Of a stretch of DNA of 64,000 nucleotides, positions 49,798-58,909 are shown in pieces. Origin of the DNA: Streptomyces nigrescens (GTDB taxonomy: Bacteria > Actinomycetota > Actinomycetes > Streptomycetales > Streptomycetaceae). The number at the start of each line of letters is the position of its first letter. The first letter of the stretch is position 1. Under the pieces are notes generated by a model. That model worked only from the letters and a program-made list of their open reading frames with translations. It did no database searches and was not told the origin of the DNA. The translations under genes were made by a program, and so were the position numbers. The DNA is taken from contig AP026073.1 of assembly GCA_024349765.1 (NCBI GenBank), positions 6,200,001-6,264,000 of the forward strand, read 5' to 3'.

Positions 49798-50499
49798 GTG
49801 AACACGCACGCCGGGGAGCCGCGCAGGCCCCCTTTCGACGCCACCGCCGCCCGCCGGCTCCGCGAGGCCCTCGGCATGACCCCTGCCCATGTCGCCTACG
49901 GAATTCGCGCCGCTTATGGAATTCCGGTCTCCCCGGCCACGGTGGCGTCCTGGGAATTGGGGGAAAGCGCTCCTACGGAATCCGAACTGACCGCGCTCGC
50001 CGGCGCCCTGTGGTGCGCGCCCGGCGAACTGCTCGGCGCCCCCGGCACCCTGCGCGAGTACCGCCTCGCGGCCGGCCTGGCACCGGACGCGCTCGCCCTG
50101 CGGATCGGCATGGACCCGGCCGGGTACGAGCGTCTGGAGGCGGGCGGGAAGTGGGGCGGCAGCGAGCGGCAGGCCGCCGCGCTGGCCGAGACGCTGGACC
50201 TGCCGCTGCCCGCGCTGCTCCGCTTCACCGGCCAGGACGCCAAGCTCTCCGAGCTGCTGACCAGCGCGGCCACCACCCGCTGGCAGGCGTACGTCCGGCC
50301 GGTCGGCAAGCTCGTCCCGGTGCCCAAGCAGCGGATCCAGGAGGTTCTGCAGGCGCTGCACGCCGACTACCAGGCGTCGATGGCGGCTACGCTCAACTGG
50401 GGCGGCGGCGACGGGACCGGGGAGTCGGGCGAGGCGGGGCGCGCCTTCCTCGACGGCATCCTGGCCGAGTTCTGGGCACGGGTCGGCGATCTGCCCTGA
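49798..50499 (+). CDS. XRE-like helix-turn-helix DNA-binding protein
   Basis: A 233-residue protein with two HTH-like segments: RLREALGMTPAHVAYGIRAAYGIPVSPATVASWELGES-type first (about 20-60, pieces around SPATVASWE) and a second LREYRLAAGLAPDALALRIGM with YERLEAGGKWGG. This is the XRE/Cro pattern, where a recognition helix precedes WE or YERLE. The C-terminal 100 residues are conserved-looking but unassigned. The start is uncertain: GTG 49798 is used, GTG 49765 is possible. It stands alone between the importer and the ABC/FtsX pair. Confidence 0.75.
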   Translation: MNTHAGEPRRPPFDATAARRLREALGMTPAHVAYGIRAAYGIPVSPATVASWELGESAPTESELTALAGALWCAPGELLGAPGTLREYRLAAGLAPDALALRIGMDPAGYERLEAGGKWGGSERQAAALAETLDLPLPALLRFTGQDAKLSELLTSAATTRWQAYVRPVGKLVPVPKQRIQEVLQALHADYQASMAATLNWGGGDGTGESGEAGRAFLDGILAEFWARVGDLP

Positions 50500-50709
50500 C
50501 CGCGCGCCCCGGCGCCCGGCAGCGCGCGAGCGACCCTGAGGGATCCCGTCGGTCCCAGGTCGTACGGCCGTCCCCCCAGAGGTGGACTCCGGGGGCCGAT
50601 GTCACTCTTCCGATCGGTCCGGCTTTCCGTCCCTGGGGCCGACGACCAGGCTGACCTGCGCCTTCGAGAATGGGGAGGTCGAATTTCCCGTCCCCTTCCA
50701 GGAGTCCCC

Positions 50710-51510
50710 GTGTCCCACCCGGCCGCCTTCCCGGGCCTTCCCGGCTCGTCCGCACCCACCCGCACCGCCGGCGCCGTCGCCGCCCGCGCCACCGACCTGA
50801 GCAAGGTCTACGGCCAGGGGGAAACCCGGGTGGTGGCGCTGGACTCCGTCTCCGTGGACTTCGGCAAGGCCCGGTTCACCGCGATCATGGGCCCGTCCGG
50901 CTCCGGCAAGTCCACGCTGATGCACTGCATGGCGGGCCTGGACAAGATCTCCGGTGGTTCGGCCCGCATAGGGGACGTGGAGCTGGGCTCGCTCAACGAC
51001 AAGCAGCTGACCCGGCTGCGCCGCGACAAGATCGGCTTCATCTTCCAGGCGTTCAACCTGCTGCCCACGCTCACCGCGCTGGAGAACATCACCCTCCCCA
51101 TGGACATCGCGGGCCGCAAGCCCGACCGGGAGTGGGTCAGCGCGGTCATCGAGACCGTCGGGCTGGGCGGACGGCTGGCGCACCGGCCGGCCCAGCTCTC
51201 CGGCGGCCAGCAGCAGCGGGTCGCGGTGGCCCGGGCGCTGGCCGCCCGGCCGGAGATCATCTTCGCCGACGAGCCGACCGGCAACCTCGACTCCCGCTCC
51301 GGCGCCGAAGTCCTGGGCTTCCTGCGCGAGTCGGTGCGGGCGATGGAGCAGACGGTGGTGATGGTCACCCACGACCCGGTCGCGGCCGGCTACGCGGACC
51401 GGGTGGTCTTCCTGGCCGACGGCCGGATCGTCGAGGAGCTGCACGAGCCGACCGCGGACGCGGTGCTCGACCGGATGCGGCTGTTCGACGCCAAGGGCCG
51501 GACCAGCTAG
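50710..51510 (+). CDS. MacB/LolD-type ABC transporter ATPase
   Basis: A 266-residue ATPase with Walker A GPSGSGKSTL, Q-loop IFQAFNLLPTLTALENITLPM (the MacB/LolD family hallmark, read around FQAFNLLP), signature LSGGQQQRVAVARALAARPEI, Walker B IIFADEPTGNLDSRSG and H-loop VMVTHDP. It drives the FtsX-type permease encoded 101 bases downstream. GTG 50710 follows CAGGAGT; an ATG at 50599 would add an uncharged, atypical leader. The pair is likely a mechanotransmission-type exporter or lipoprotein/antimicrobial resistance system, without a MacA-type adaptor gene nearby. Confidence 0.93.
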   Translation: MSHPAAFPGLPGSSAPTRTAGAVAARATDLSKVYGQGETRVVALDSVSVDFGKARFTAIMGPSGSGKSTLMHCMAGLDKISGGSARIGDVELGSLNDKQLTRLRRDKIGFIFQAFNLLPTLTALENITLPMDIAGRKPDREWVSAVIETVGLGGRLAHRPAQLSGGQQQRVAVARALAARPEIIFADEPTGNLDSRSGAEVLGFLRESVRAMEQTVVMVTHDPVAAGYADRVVFLADGRIVEELHEPTADAVLDRMRLFDAKGRTS

Positions 51511-51611
51511 CCGAGGGCCGGACCAGCCGACGCGGGCCCGTCCCGCCCCAGCCGCGCCTCCGGGCGCAGCCCTTCCTCCCCCGCCACCGGACCAGGACAG
51601 ACACCACCACC

Positions 51612-54164
51612 ATGCTGCGTACCGCCCTGCGCAACCTCCTTGCGCACAAAGCCCGATTGATGATGACCGCGCTCGCGGTGCTGCTCGGCGTCGCCTTCGT
51701 CGCCGGCACCCTCATCTTCAGTGACACCGTCGGCGGGGCCATCAAGAAGGCCTCCGCCAGGAACCTCGACGGGGTGGCCGTCTCCGTTCAGGACGTCCCC
51801 GCGGACAACGCGCCGGTCACCGGCAAGGACGGCAAACGGGCCACCCTCCTCGACGACAAGCTGGCCGACCGCATCGGTGCCCTGCCCGGCGTGACGTCCG
51901 TGCGGCGCAACGTCACCGGCACGGCCACCCTCGCCGGCCCGGACGGCGCACCGATCGGCGACGGCTGGCAAAACCTCGCCGTCAACTTCCAGCCGGACAA
52001 GGACGGCCACGACCCCCGCTACCCGCTGAAGCAGGGCCGCGGACCGGCCGCCGCGAACGAGATCGCGCTGGACGAGGCCACCGCGAAGGCGTCCGGCCAC
52101 AAGCTCGGCGACTCCGTGAAGTTCGCCACCGACGGCCCGGCGCTGACCAAGAAGCTGGTCGGCATCGTGACCACCGACGATCCGCAGGTGACCGCGGGCG
52201 GCAGCCTCGCGCTCTTCGACACCGCGACTGCACAGAAGCTGTATCTGCACCCCGGTCAGTTCGACGAGCTGGTGGTGGGCGCCGCGCCCGGCGCCGATCA
52301 GCAGGCCCTGACCGCGAAGGTCCGCGGGATCCTGCCCAAGGACCGCGCCGAGGCGACCAGCGGTGCCACGCTCGCCGCCACGCAGTCCACGATGATCGCC
52401 GAGAAGAACAATTCCCTGACCCAGACGCTGCTGACCTTCGCCGGGATCGCGCTGTTCGTCGGTGTCTTCATCATCGCCAACACCTTCACCATGCTGATCT
52501 CCCAGCGCAGCCGGGAGATCGCCCTGCTGCGCGCGGTCGGCGCCTCCCGCCGGCAGGTGGTCCGCTCGGTCCTCGCCGAGGCGGCCCTGCTGGGGCTGAT
52601 CTCCTCGGCCGTCGGTTTCGCGCTGGGCCTGGGGCTCGCGGTGAGCCTGCGGGCGGTGCTCAACGCCAACGGCGCGGGCTTCCCGAACGGACCGGTCGTC
52701 ATCAGCCCGACCGCGGTGCTCTCCGCACTCGGCGTGGGCGTCGTGGTGACCGTACTGGCCGCCTGGCTGCCGTCCCGCAAGGCCGCGAAGATCGCCCCGG
52801 TGGAAGCGCTCAACACCGTCGAGGCGCCGCCGGCGCCGCGCAGCCTGGTGATCCGCAACTCCCTCGGCGCGGTCATCACCGGCATCGGTGTCGCGATCAT
52901 GCTCTACGTCCGCACCCTGACGTCCGTCGACGACCTGACGACCGCGATGGCGGGCTCCATGGTGACGCTGACCGGCGTCATCATCCTCGCGCCGCTGCTG
53001 TCGCGGCCCCTGGTCTCGCTGGCGGGCGTCGTCACCACCCGGCTGTTCGGCGTCAGCGGCAAGCTGGCCAAGGAGAACGCGCTGCGCAACCCCCGCCGTA
53101 CGGCGGCGACCGCCTCGGCGCTGATGATCGGCCTCACCCTGATGACCGGCATGACGGTCGTCGGGATCTCCACGCAGCAGGCCATGGACGAGATGGCGGC
53201 CAAGGGGCTGACGGCCGACCTCAAGGTCAGCACCTCGACGTACACCGGCCTGGACACCGCGCTGTCGCAGAAGGTGGCGGACCTCCCCGGCGTCGAGGCG
53301 ATGGCTCCGCTGCGCCGCACGGGCATCGGGTCGACCACTTACTCCATGAGCCTGATCGGCACCGACCTCACCACGATCGGCAAGGTCGCCCAACTGGACT
53401 TCGTCAGCGGCTCGTTGCCGCACACCGGAACCGACGGCATCGCGGTCTCCCAGGACATGGCCAAGAAGAAGGGCTGGCACCCCGGCGACACCCTGGACGC
53501 CACGTTCCGCGACAACAAGAAGACGAAGCTGCGGATCACCGGCATCTACGCGGACAACGAGGTGCTCGGCGACTCGATCGGCGCCACCTCAGTGGTCGAT
53601 CCGCACCTGGACCGGCCGCTGAACGACGAGCTGCTGGTCAAGGCCCAGGACGGCCGCACGGACGGGCTGGTGGCCCCGATCCGGCACGCGCTCGGCGACA
53701 GTCCGCTGCTGAAGGTCCAGGACCGCGCCGACCTGCGCAAGGCGAGCGCGGAGAACATCAACACGGTGCTCTACATCTCCTACGGGCTGCTGGGCATGTC
53801 CGTCGTCATCGCGGTGGTGGGTGTCGTCAACACCCTCGCCATGTCGGTCTTCGAGCGGACCCGGGAGATCGGGATGCTGCGGGCGATCGGACTGGCCCGC
53901 AGCGGGATCAAGCAGATGGTCCGGCTGGAGTCGGTGGTCATCGCGCTGTTCGGCGCGGGCCTGGGAATCGGCCTGGGGATCTTCCTCTCCTGGGCCGCCG
54001 GCACCATGCTCGGCCACGGCCTCCCCACCTACCAGCTGCTGCTGCCCTGGGGCAGGCTCGGGCTGTTCCTGCTGATCGCGCTGGTCGTGGGGGTGCTGGC
54101 CGCGCTGTGGCCGGCCCGCCGGGCCGCCCGGCTGAACATGCTGGAGGCGATCGGCGCGCAGTGA
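51612..54164 (+). CDS. FtsX/MacB-type ABC permease, duplicated form
   Basis: An 850-residue permease with the double-FtsX arrangement. An N-terminal helix (LMMTALAVLLGVAFVAGTLIF) and a large extracytoplasmic domain (about 45-260) precede the first FtsX block (LISQRSREIALLRAVGASRRQ). Further helices follow, then a second extracytoplasmic domain and a second FtsX block (FERTREIGMLRAIGLARSGIKQ) to the end. Each block carries the coupling motif that touches the ATPase. The ribosome binding site is weak (CAGGACAG). It acts with the preceding ATPase; substrate unknown. Confidence 0.93.
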   Translation: MLRTALRNLLAHKARLMMTALAVLLGVAFVAGTLIFSDTVGGAIKKASARNLDGVAVSVQDVPADNAPVTGKDGKRATLLDDKLADRIGALPGVTSVRRNVTGTATLAGPDGAPIGDGWQNLAVNFQPDKDGHDPRYPLKQGRGPAAANEIALDEATAKASGHKLGDSVKFATDGPALTKKLVGIVTTDDPQVTAGGSLALFDTATAQKLYLHPGQFDELVVGAAPGADQQALTAKVRGILPKDRAEATSGATLAATQSTMIAEKNNSLTQTLLTFAGIALFVGVFIIANTFTMLISQRSREIALLRAVGASRRQVVRSVLAEAALLGLISSAVGFALGLGLAVSLRAVLNANGAGFPNGPVVISPTAVLSALGVGVVVTVLAAWLPSRKAAKIAPVEALNTVEAPPAPRSLVIRNSLGAVITGIGVAIMLYVRTLTSVDDLTTAMAGSMVTLTGVIILAPLLSRPLVSLAGVVTTRLFGVSGKLAKENALRNPRRTAATASALMIGLTLMTGMTVVGISTQQAMDEMAAKGLTADLKVSTSTYTGLDTALSQKVADLPGVEAMAPLRRTGIGSTTYSMSLIGTDLTTIGKVAQLDFVSGSLPHTGTDGIAVSQDMAKKKGWHPGDTLDATFRDNKKTKLRITGIYADNEVLGDSIGATSVVDPHLDRPLNDELLVKAQDGRTDGLVAPIRHALGDSPLLKVQDRADLRKASAENINTVLYISYGLLGMSVVIAVVGVVNTLAMSVFERTREIGMLRAIGLARSGIKQMVRLESVVIALFGAGLGIGLGIFLSWAAGTMLGHGLPTYQLLLPWGRLGLFLLIALVVGVLAALWPARRAARLNMLEAIGAQ

Positions 54165-54180
54165 CCGCGCGGACGAACGG

Positions 54181-54216
54181 CGGCGCGCCCTCCCTCGACC
54201 GAGGGGAGGCGCGCCG
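54181..54216. terminator. Convergent terminator permease/pfkA
   Basis: A near-perfect stem, CGGCGCGCC(C)TCCC... / GGGGAGGCGCGCCG, lies between the facing stops of the FtsX-type permease and pfkA, 17 bases after the former and 27 before the latter. Confidence 0.75.
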
Positions 54217-54242
54217 TCGTCGTACGCGGTGGGGCCCGGGGC

Positions 54243-55268
54243 TCAGAAGACCGACTCGGCCTCGTCCATCCGCCACCCCGGCACGGTCTTGAGCTCGGTG
54301 ATCGCGTCGGCCAGCGGCACCATCGTGATGTCCGTGCCGCGCAGGGCGGTCATCTTGCCGAAGTCACCGCGGTGTGCGGCCTCGACGGCGTGCCAGCCGA
54401 AGCGGGTGGCGAGCACCCGGTCGTACGCGGTCGGGGTACCGCCGCGCTGGACGTGACCGAGGATGACCGGCCGGGCCTCCTTGCCGAGGCGGTGCTCCAG
54501 TTCGCGGGCGAGGGCGGTGCCGATGCCCTGGAAGCGCTCGTGGCCGAACTGGTCGATGGCGCCCTTGCCGTAGTCCATGGACCCCGGCGCCGGGTGTGCG
54601 CCCTCGGCGACGCAGATGACCGCGAACTTCTTGCCGCGGGAGAACCGCTCCTCGACCATCGTGCACAGGTCGGCCGGGTCGAAGGGGCGCTCGGGCAGGC
54701 AGATGGCGTGGGCGCCGCCGGCCATCCCGGACTCCAGCGCGATCCAGCCGGCGTGCCGGCCCATCACCTCGACGACCATGACCCGCTGGTGGGACTCCGC
54801 GGTGGTCTTGAGGCGGTCGATGGCCTCGGTCGCCACGCCGACGGCGGTGTCGAAGCCGAAGGTGCGGTCGGTGGAGGAGATGTCGTTGTCGATGGTTTTG
54901 GGGACGCCGACGACGGGCAGTCCGGCGTCCGACAGCATCCGGGCCGCGGTGAGGGTGCCCTCGCCGCCGATCGGGATCAGGACATCGATGCCGTAGTCCT
55001 TGGAGTGGTCCTTGGCGTCCTCGCAGGCCTCGCGCAGCCGGGCGCGCTCCAGCCGGGAGGAGCCGAGGATGGTGCCGCCGCGGGCGAGGATGCCGCTGAC
55101 CGCCTCCAGGTCCAGCTTGCGGAAGCGGCCGTCGAGCAGGCCGGCGAAGCCGTCCTCGAAACCTATGACCTCGTCGCCGTGGCCGGTGAGGGCGCGGTGG
55201 ACGACGGACCGGATCACAGCGTTCAGGCCGGGGCAGTCGCCGCCTGCGGTGAGGACTCCGATACGCAT
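54243..55268 (-). CDS. pfkA: 6-phosphofructokinase
   Basis: A 341-residue phosphofructokinase committing fructose 6-phosphate to glycolysis. Seen: N-terminal GVLTAGGDCPGLNAVIR, the nucleotide site PIGGEGTLTAA, the catalytic loop PKTIDNDI with the general base Asp in TIDND, MGRHAGWIAL, and the C-terminal LGHVQRGGTPTAYDR. The Gly in GGEGT is the residue that goes with ATP specificity rather than pyrophosphate (which has Asp there). ATG 55268 opens the protein exactly at the first strand. It diverges from pta. Confidence 0.95.
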   Translation of the reverse strand: MRIGVLTAGGDCPGLNAVIRSVVHRALTGHGDEVIGFEDGFAGLLDGRFRKLDLEAVSGILARGGTILGSSRLERARLREACEDAKDHSKDYGIDVLIPIGGEGTLTAARMLSDAGLPVVGVPKTIDNDISSTDRTFGFDTAVGVATEAIDRLKTTAESHQRVMVVEVMGRHAGWIALESGMAGGAHAICLPERPFDPADLCTMVEERFSRGKKFAVICVAEGAHPAPGSMDYGKGAIDQFGHERFQGIGTALARELEHRLGKEARPVILGHVQRGGTPTAYDRVLATRFGWHAVEAAHRGDFGKMTALRGTDITMVPLADAITELKTVPGWRMDEAESVF

Positions 55269-55501
55269 CGTGCTGTGTCTCCTGTGCTCGCTGTGGGTTC
55301 CTGAGCCGGTCCGATTGTTTCACGGGCCCGACGGGTCCCGGCCTCACACATCGACCCCACCCCTACTGTCCCCGCCCGGCCCCCCTCAAGGGAAACTGGA
55401 AGAGCGACCTAGCCACACGCGCAGGTATTGTCAAGAGGGGCAAGCCCACCATAACGGCCAATTTTGACCTTGCGACCAACGGAATGGATCGGAGAGCACG
55501 C

Positions 55502-57595
55502 GTGACGCGCAGCGTATACGTGACCGGTATCGACCGCGGCGACGGCCGCCAGGTCGTGGAGCTGGGAGTCATGGAGCTCCTGACCCGCCACGTCGACCGG
55601 GTGGGGGTCTTCCGCCCGCTGGTCCACGACGGACCGGACCGCCTCTTCGACCTGCTGCGGGCCCGCTACCGGCTCTCCCAGTCCCCCGAGACCGGGTACG
55701 GCATGGCCTACGACGAGGCCGCCACGCTCCAGGCCGAGCGCGGCACCGACGAGCTGGTCTCCCGGCTCGTCGACCGCTTCCACGCGGTGGCCCGCGACTA
55801 CGAGTACGTCCTGGTCCTCGGCTCGGACTACGCCGACACCAGCCTGCCCGACGAGCTGAGCCTGAACGCCCGGCTCGCCAACGAGTTCGGCGCCTCGCTG
55901 ATCGCCGTCGTCGGCGGCCAGGGCCAGGAGGCCGAGTCGGTCCGCGCCGAGGCCCGCAACGCCTACCGCGCCTTCCAGTCGCTCGGCTGCGACGTGGTCT
56001 CCGTGATCGTCAACCGGGTGGCCCCCGAGCTGCGCGAGGCGGTCGTCGAGCGGCTCGCCGCCCGCCTGCCGGTGCCCTGCTACGCGCTTCCCGAGGACGG
56101 CTCGCTCTCCGCCCCGACCGTCGGCCAGATCGTGCACACCCTCGGCGCCGAGATACTCCTGGGCGACGACTCCGGCCTGGCCCGGGACGCCCGCGACTTC
56201 GTCTTCGGCGGCGCCATGCTGCCGACCTTCCTCAAGGCCCTCACCCCCGGCTGCCTCGTGGTGACCCCCGGGGACCGGGCCGACCTGGTCATCGGCTCGC
56301 TCGCCGCGCACAGCGCCGGGGCCCCGCCGATCGCCGGTGTGCTGCTCACCCTCGACGAGCGGCCCGGCCCCGACATCATGGCGCTGGCCGGCCGGCTCGC
56401 CCCCGGCACCCCGGTGGTCTCCGTACCGGGCGGCTCCTTCCCGACCGCCGGCGAGCTGTTCGCCATCGAGGGCAAGCTCAACGCCGCCTCGCCGCGCAAG
56501 GCGGAGACCGCGCTGGGCCTCTTCGAGCGGCACGTGGACACCGTCGAGCTGACCAACCGGATCTCGGTGGCCCGCTCCGGCCGGGTCACCCCGATGATGT
56601 TCGAGCACGAGCTGATCGAGCGCTCCCGCTCCGGCCGCCGCCGGGTGGTCCTCCCCGAGGGCACCGAGGAGCGGGTGCTGCGCGCCGCCGATGTGCTGCT
56701 GCGCCGCGACGTGTGCGACCTGACGCTGCTGGGCGAGGAGGAGGCGATCCGCAAGCGCGCCGCCGACCTGGCCATCGACCTGGCGGCCGCCCAGATCATC
56801 GACCCCCAGACCTCCGAGCTCCGCGAGCGGTTCGCCGAGCTGTACGCCAAGGTCCGCGCCCACAAGGGCGTCAGCTACGAGCTGGCCTACGACGTGGTCG
56901 CCGACGTCTCCTACTTCGGCACGCTGATGGTCCAGGAGGGCCTGGCCGACGGCATGGTCTCCGGTGCGGCGCACTCCACCGCGGCGACCATCCGCCCGGC
57001 CTTCGAGGTCATCAAGACCAAGCCGAACGCGCAGATCGTCTCGTCGGTGTTCTTCATGTGCCTGGCCGACCGGGTGCTGGTCTACGGCGACTGCGCGGTC
57101 AACCCGGACCCGAACGCCGAGCAGCTGGCCGACATCGCCATCCAGTCGGCCACCACCGCGGCCCAGTTCGGCGTCGAGCCGCGGATCGCGATGCTGTCGT
57201 ACTCCACCGGCACGTCCGGCTCCGGCGCGGACGTCGACAAGGTCCGCAAGGCCACCGAGCTGGTCCGCGAACTCCGCCCGGACCTCAAGGTCGAGGGCCC
57301 GATCCAGTACGACGCGGCGGTGGACGCGGCGGTCGCGCGGACCAAGCTCCCGGAGTCCGACGTGGCCGGCAAGGCGACCGTGCTGATCTTCCCGGACCTC
57401 AACACCGGCAACAACACCTACAAGGCCGTGCAGCGCTCGGCCGGTGCGGTCGCCGTCGGCCCGGTCCTGCAGGGCCTGCGCAAGCCGGTCAACGACCTCT
57501 CGCGCGGTGCGCTGGTCCAGGACATCGTCAACACCGTCGCCATCACCGCCATCCAGGCACAGGGCGCCCGGCCCGGCGCCGGACACACCGCCTGA
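55502..57595 (+). CDS. pta: Phosphate acetyltransferase
   Basis: A 697-residue long-form enzyme that converts acetyl-CoA and phosphate to acetyl phosphate. The N-terminal part (about 1-210) is a P-loop-like BioD-type domain whose nucleotide loop is modified (YVTGIDRGDGRQV), the middle is a DRTGG domain (about 215-330), and the C-terminal PTA_PTB domain has [31 protein letters not shown], and FPDLNTGNNTYKAVQRSAG. GTG 55502 is preferred over ATG 55484 because CGGAGAG lies upstream. It is followed by ackA after 41 bases, the classical overflow-acetate operon. Confidence 0.95.
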   Translation: MTRSVYVTGIDRGDGRQVVELGVMELLTRHVDRVGVFRPLVHDGPDRLFDLLRARYRLSQSPETGYGMAYDEAATLQAERGTDELVSRLVDRFHAVARDYEYVLVLGSDYADTSLPDELSLNARLANEFGASLIAVVGGQGQEAESVRAEARNAYRAFQSLGCDVVSVIVNRVAPELREAVVERLAARLPVPCYALPEDGSLSAPTVGQIVHTLGAEILLGDDSGLARDARDFVFGGAMLPTFLKALTPGCLVVTPGDRADLVIGSLAAHSAGAPPIAGVLLTLDERPGPDIMALAGRLAPGTPVVSVPGGSFPTAGELFAIEGKLNAASPRKAETALGLFERHVDTVELTNRISVARSGRVTPMMFEHELIERSRSGRRRVVLPEGTEERVLRAADVLLRRDVCDLTLLGEEEAIRKRAADLAIDLAAAQIIDPQTSELRERFAELYAKVRAHKGVSYELAYDVVADVSYFGTLMVQEGLADGMVSGAAHSTAATIRPAFEVIKTKPNAQIVSSVFFMCLADRVLVYGDCAVNPDPNAEQLADIAIQSATTAAQFGVEPRIAMLSYSTGTSGSGADVDKVRKATELVRELRPDLKVEGPIQYDAAVDAAVARTKLPESDVAGKATVLIFPDLNTGNNTYKAVQRSAGAVAVGPVLQGLRKPVNDLSRGALVQDIVNTVAITAIQAQGARPGAGHTA

Positions 57596-57636
57596 CCCCG
57601 CCAAGCCCCTCCCCGCCACCCACCGGAAAGCACCAG

Positions 57637-58848
57637 ATGTCTGCCACCGCCACCCGCGTCCTCGTCCTCAACTCCGGCTCCTCGTCGGTGAAGTACCAGC
57701 TGCTCGACATGGCGAGCAGCACCCGGCTCGCCGTCGGGCTCGTCGAGCGGATCGGCGAGGAGACCTCGCGCCTGGTGCACACGCCGCTGGCGTCCGGCGG
57801 GGAGAAGCGCGAGACCGAGGGCGCGATAGCCGACCACGAGGCCGCGCTGAAGGCCGTCGCCGCGGAGCTGGCCGCCGACGGGCTCGGCCTGGACTCCCCC
57901 GAGCTGGCCGCGATCGGGCACCGGGTGGTGCACGGCGGGCTGAAGTTCACCGCGCCGACCGTGATCGACGACGCGGTCCTGACGGAGATCGAGCGGCTGG
58001 TGCCGGTCGCCCCGCTGCACAACCCGGCGAACATCACCGGCATCCGGACCGCCCGAGCGCTCCGCCCCGACCTGCCGCAGGTCGCCGTCTTCGACACCGC
58101 CTTCCACACCACGATGCCGGAGCACGCGGCCCGTTACGCCATCGACGTGGCGACCGCCGACGCCCACCGGATCCGCCGCTACGGCTTCCACGGCACCTCG
58201 CACGCGTACGTCTCCCGCAAGACCGCCGAGCTGCTGGGCAAGGACCCCTCCGAGGTCAACGTCATCGTGCTGCACCTGGGCAACGGCGCCTCCGCCTCGG
58301 CGGTGGCCGGCGGCCGCTGCGTGGACACCTCGATGGGCCTGACGCCGCTGGAGGGGCTGGTCATGGGCACCCGGTCCGGCGACATCGACCCGGCCGTGAC
58401 CTTCCACCTCAAGCGGGTGGCGGGGATGTCGACGGACGAGATCGACGCGCTGCTCAACAAGAAGAGCGGGCTGGTCGGGCTGTGCGGCGACAACGACATG
58501 CGGGAGATCCGCCGCCGGATCGACGAGGGCGACGAGCGGGCCCGGCTCGCCTTCGACATCTACATCCACCGGCTGAAGAAGTACATCGGCGCCTACAGCG
58601 CGGTGCTCGGCAAGGTCGACGCGGTGGCCTTCACCGCGGGCGTCGGGGAGAACGCCGCCCCGGTGCGCGAGGCCGCCGTCGCGGGCCTTGCGGAGATGGG
58701 CCTGGCCGTGGACGCCTCGCTGAACGCCGTACGCTCCGGCGAGCCGCGGCTGATCTCGCCGGACTACGCCCGGGTCGCGGTCGCCGTGGTGCCCACCGAC
58801 GAGGAACTGGAGATCGCCCAGCAGACATACGCCCTGGTCAACGCCTAG
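57637..58848 (+). CDS. ackA: Acetate kinase
   Basis: A 403-residue acetate kinase that makes ATP from acetyl phosphate. Motifs: VLVLNSGSSSVKYQLLD (phosphate 1), HRVVHGG, AVFDTAFHTTMP, YGFHGTSHAYVS with the catalytic His, LHLGNGASASAV and the adenosine loop VAFTAGVGENA. ATG 57637 follows GGAAAG at seven bases. It is cotranscribed with pta; pyk follows after 61 bases with its own palindromic promoter region. Confidence 0.96.
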   Translation: MSATATRVLVLNSGSSSVKYQLLDMASSTRLAVGLVERIGEETSRLVHTPLASGGEKRETEGAIADHEAALKAVAAELAADGLGLDSPELAAIGHRVVHGGLKFTAPTVIDDAVLTEIERLVPVAPLHNPANITGIRTARALRPDLPQVAVFDTAFHTTMPEHAARYAIDVATADAHRIRRYGFHGTSHAYVSRKTAELLGKDPSEVNVIVLHLGNGASASAVAGGRCVDTSMGLTPLEGLVMGTRSGDIDPAVTFHLKRVAGMSTDEIDALLNKKSGLVGLCGDNDMREIRRRIDEGDERARLAFDIYIHRLKKYIGAYSAVLGKVDAVAFTAGVGENAAPVREAAVAGLAEMGLAVDASLNAVRSGEPRLISPDYARVAVAVVPTDEELEIAQQTYALVNA

Positions 58849-58868
58849 ACGTTGGTGTTTTCGCCTAC

Positions 58869-58880
58869 CGGAATATTCCG
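58869..58880. promoter_or_regulatory. Palindrome in the pyk promoter region
   Basis: CGGAATATTCCG, a 12-base perfect palindrome, is 16 bases before a good -10 (TAGGAT, 58897-58902), itself seven bases before the pyk ATG. It overlaps the expected -35 position, so a bound protein would block the promoter. Function inferred from position only. Confidence 0.5.
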
Positions 58881-58909
58881 CTCTGAAACAAACCGATAGG
58901 ATCCAAGCC

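Noticed and set aside
50670-54164. A frame joining the ABC ATPase region and the FtsX permease
   Set aside because: The first 314 codons lie out of frame with the ATPase gene; the permease starts at ATG 51612.
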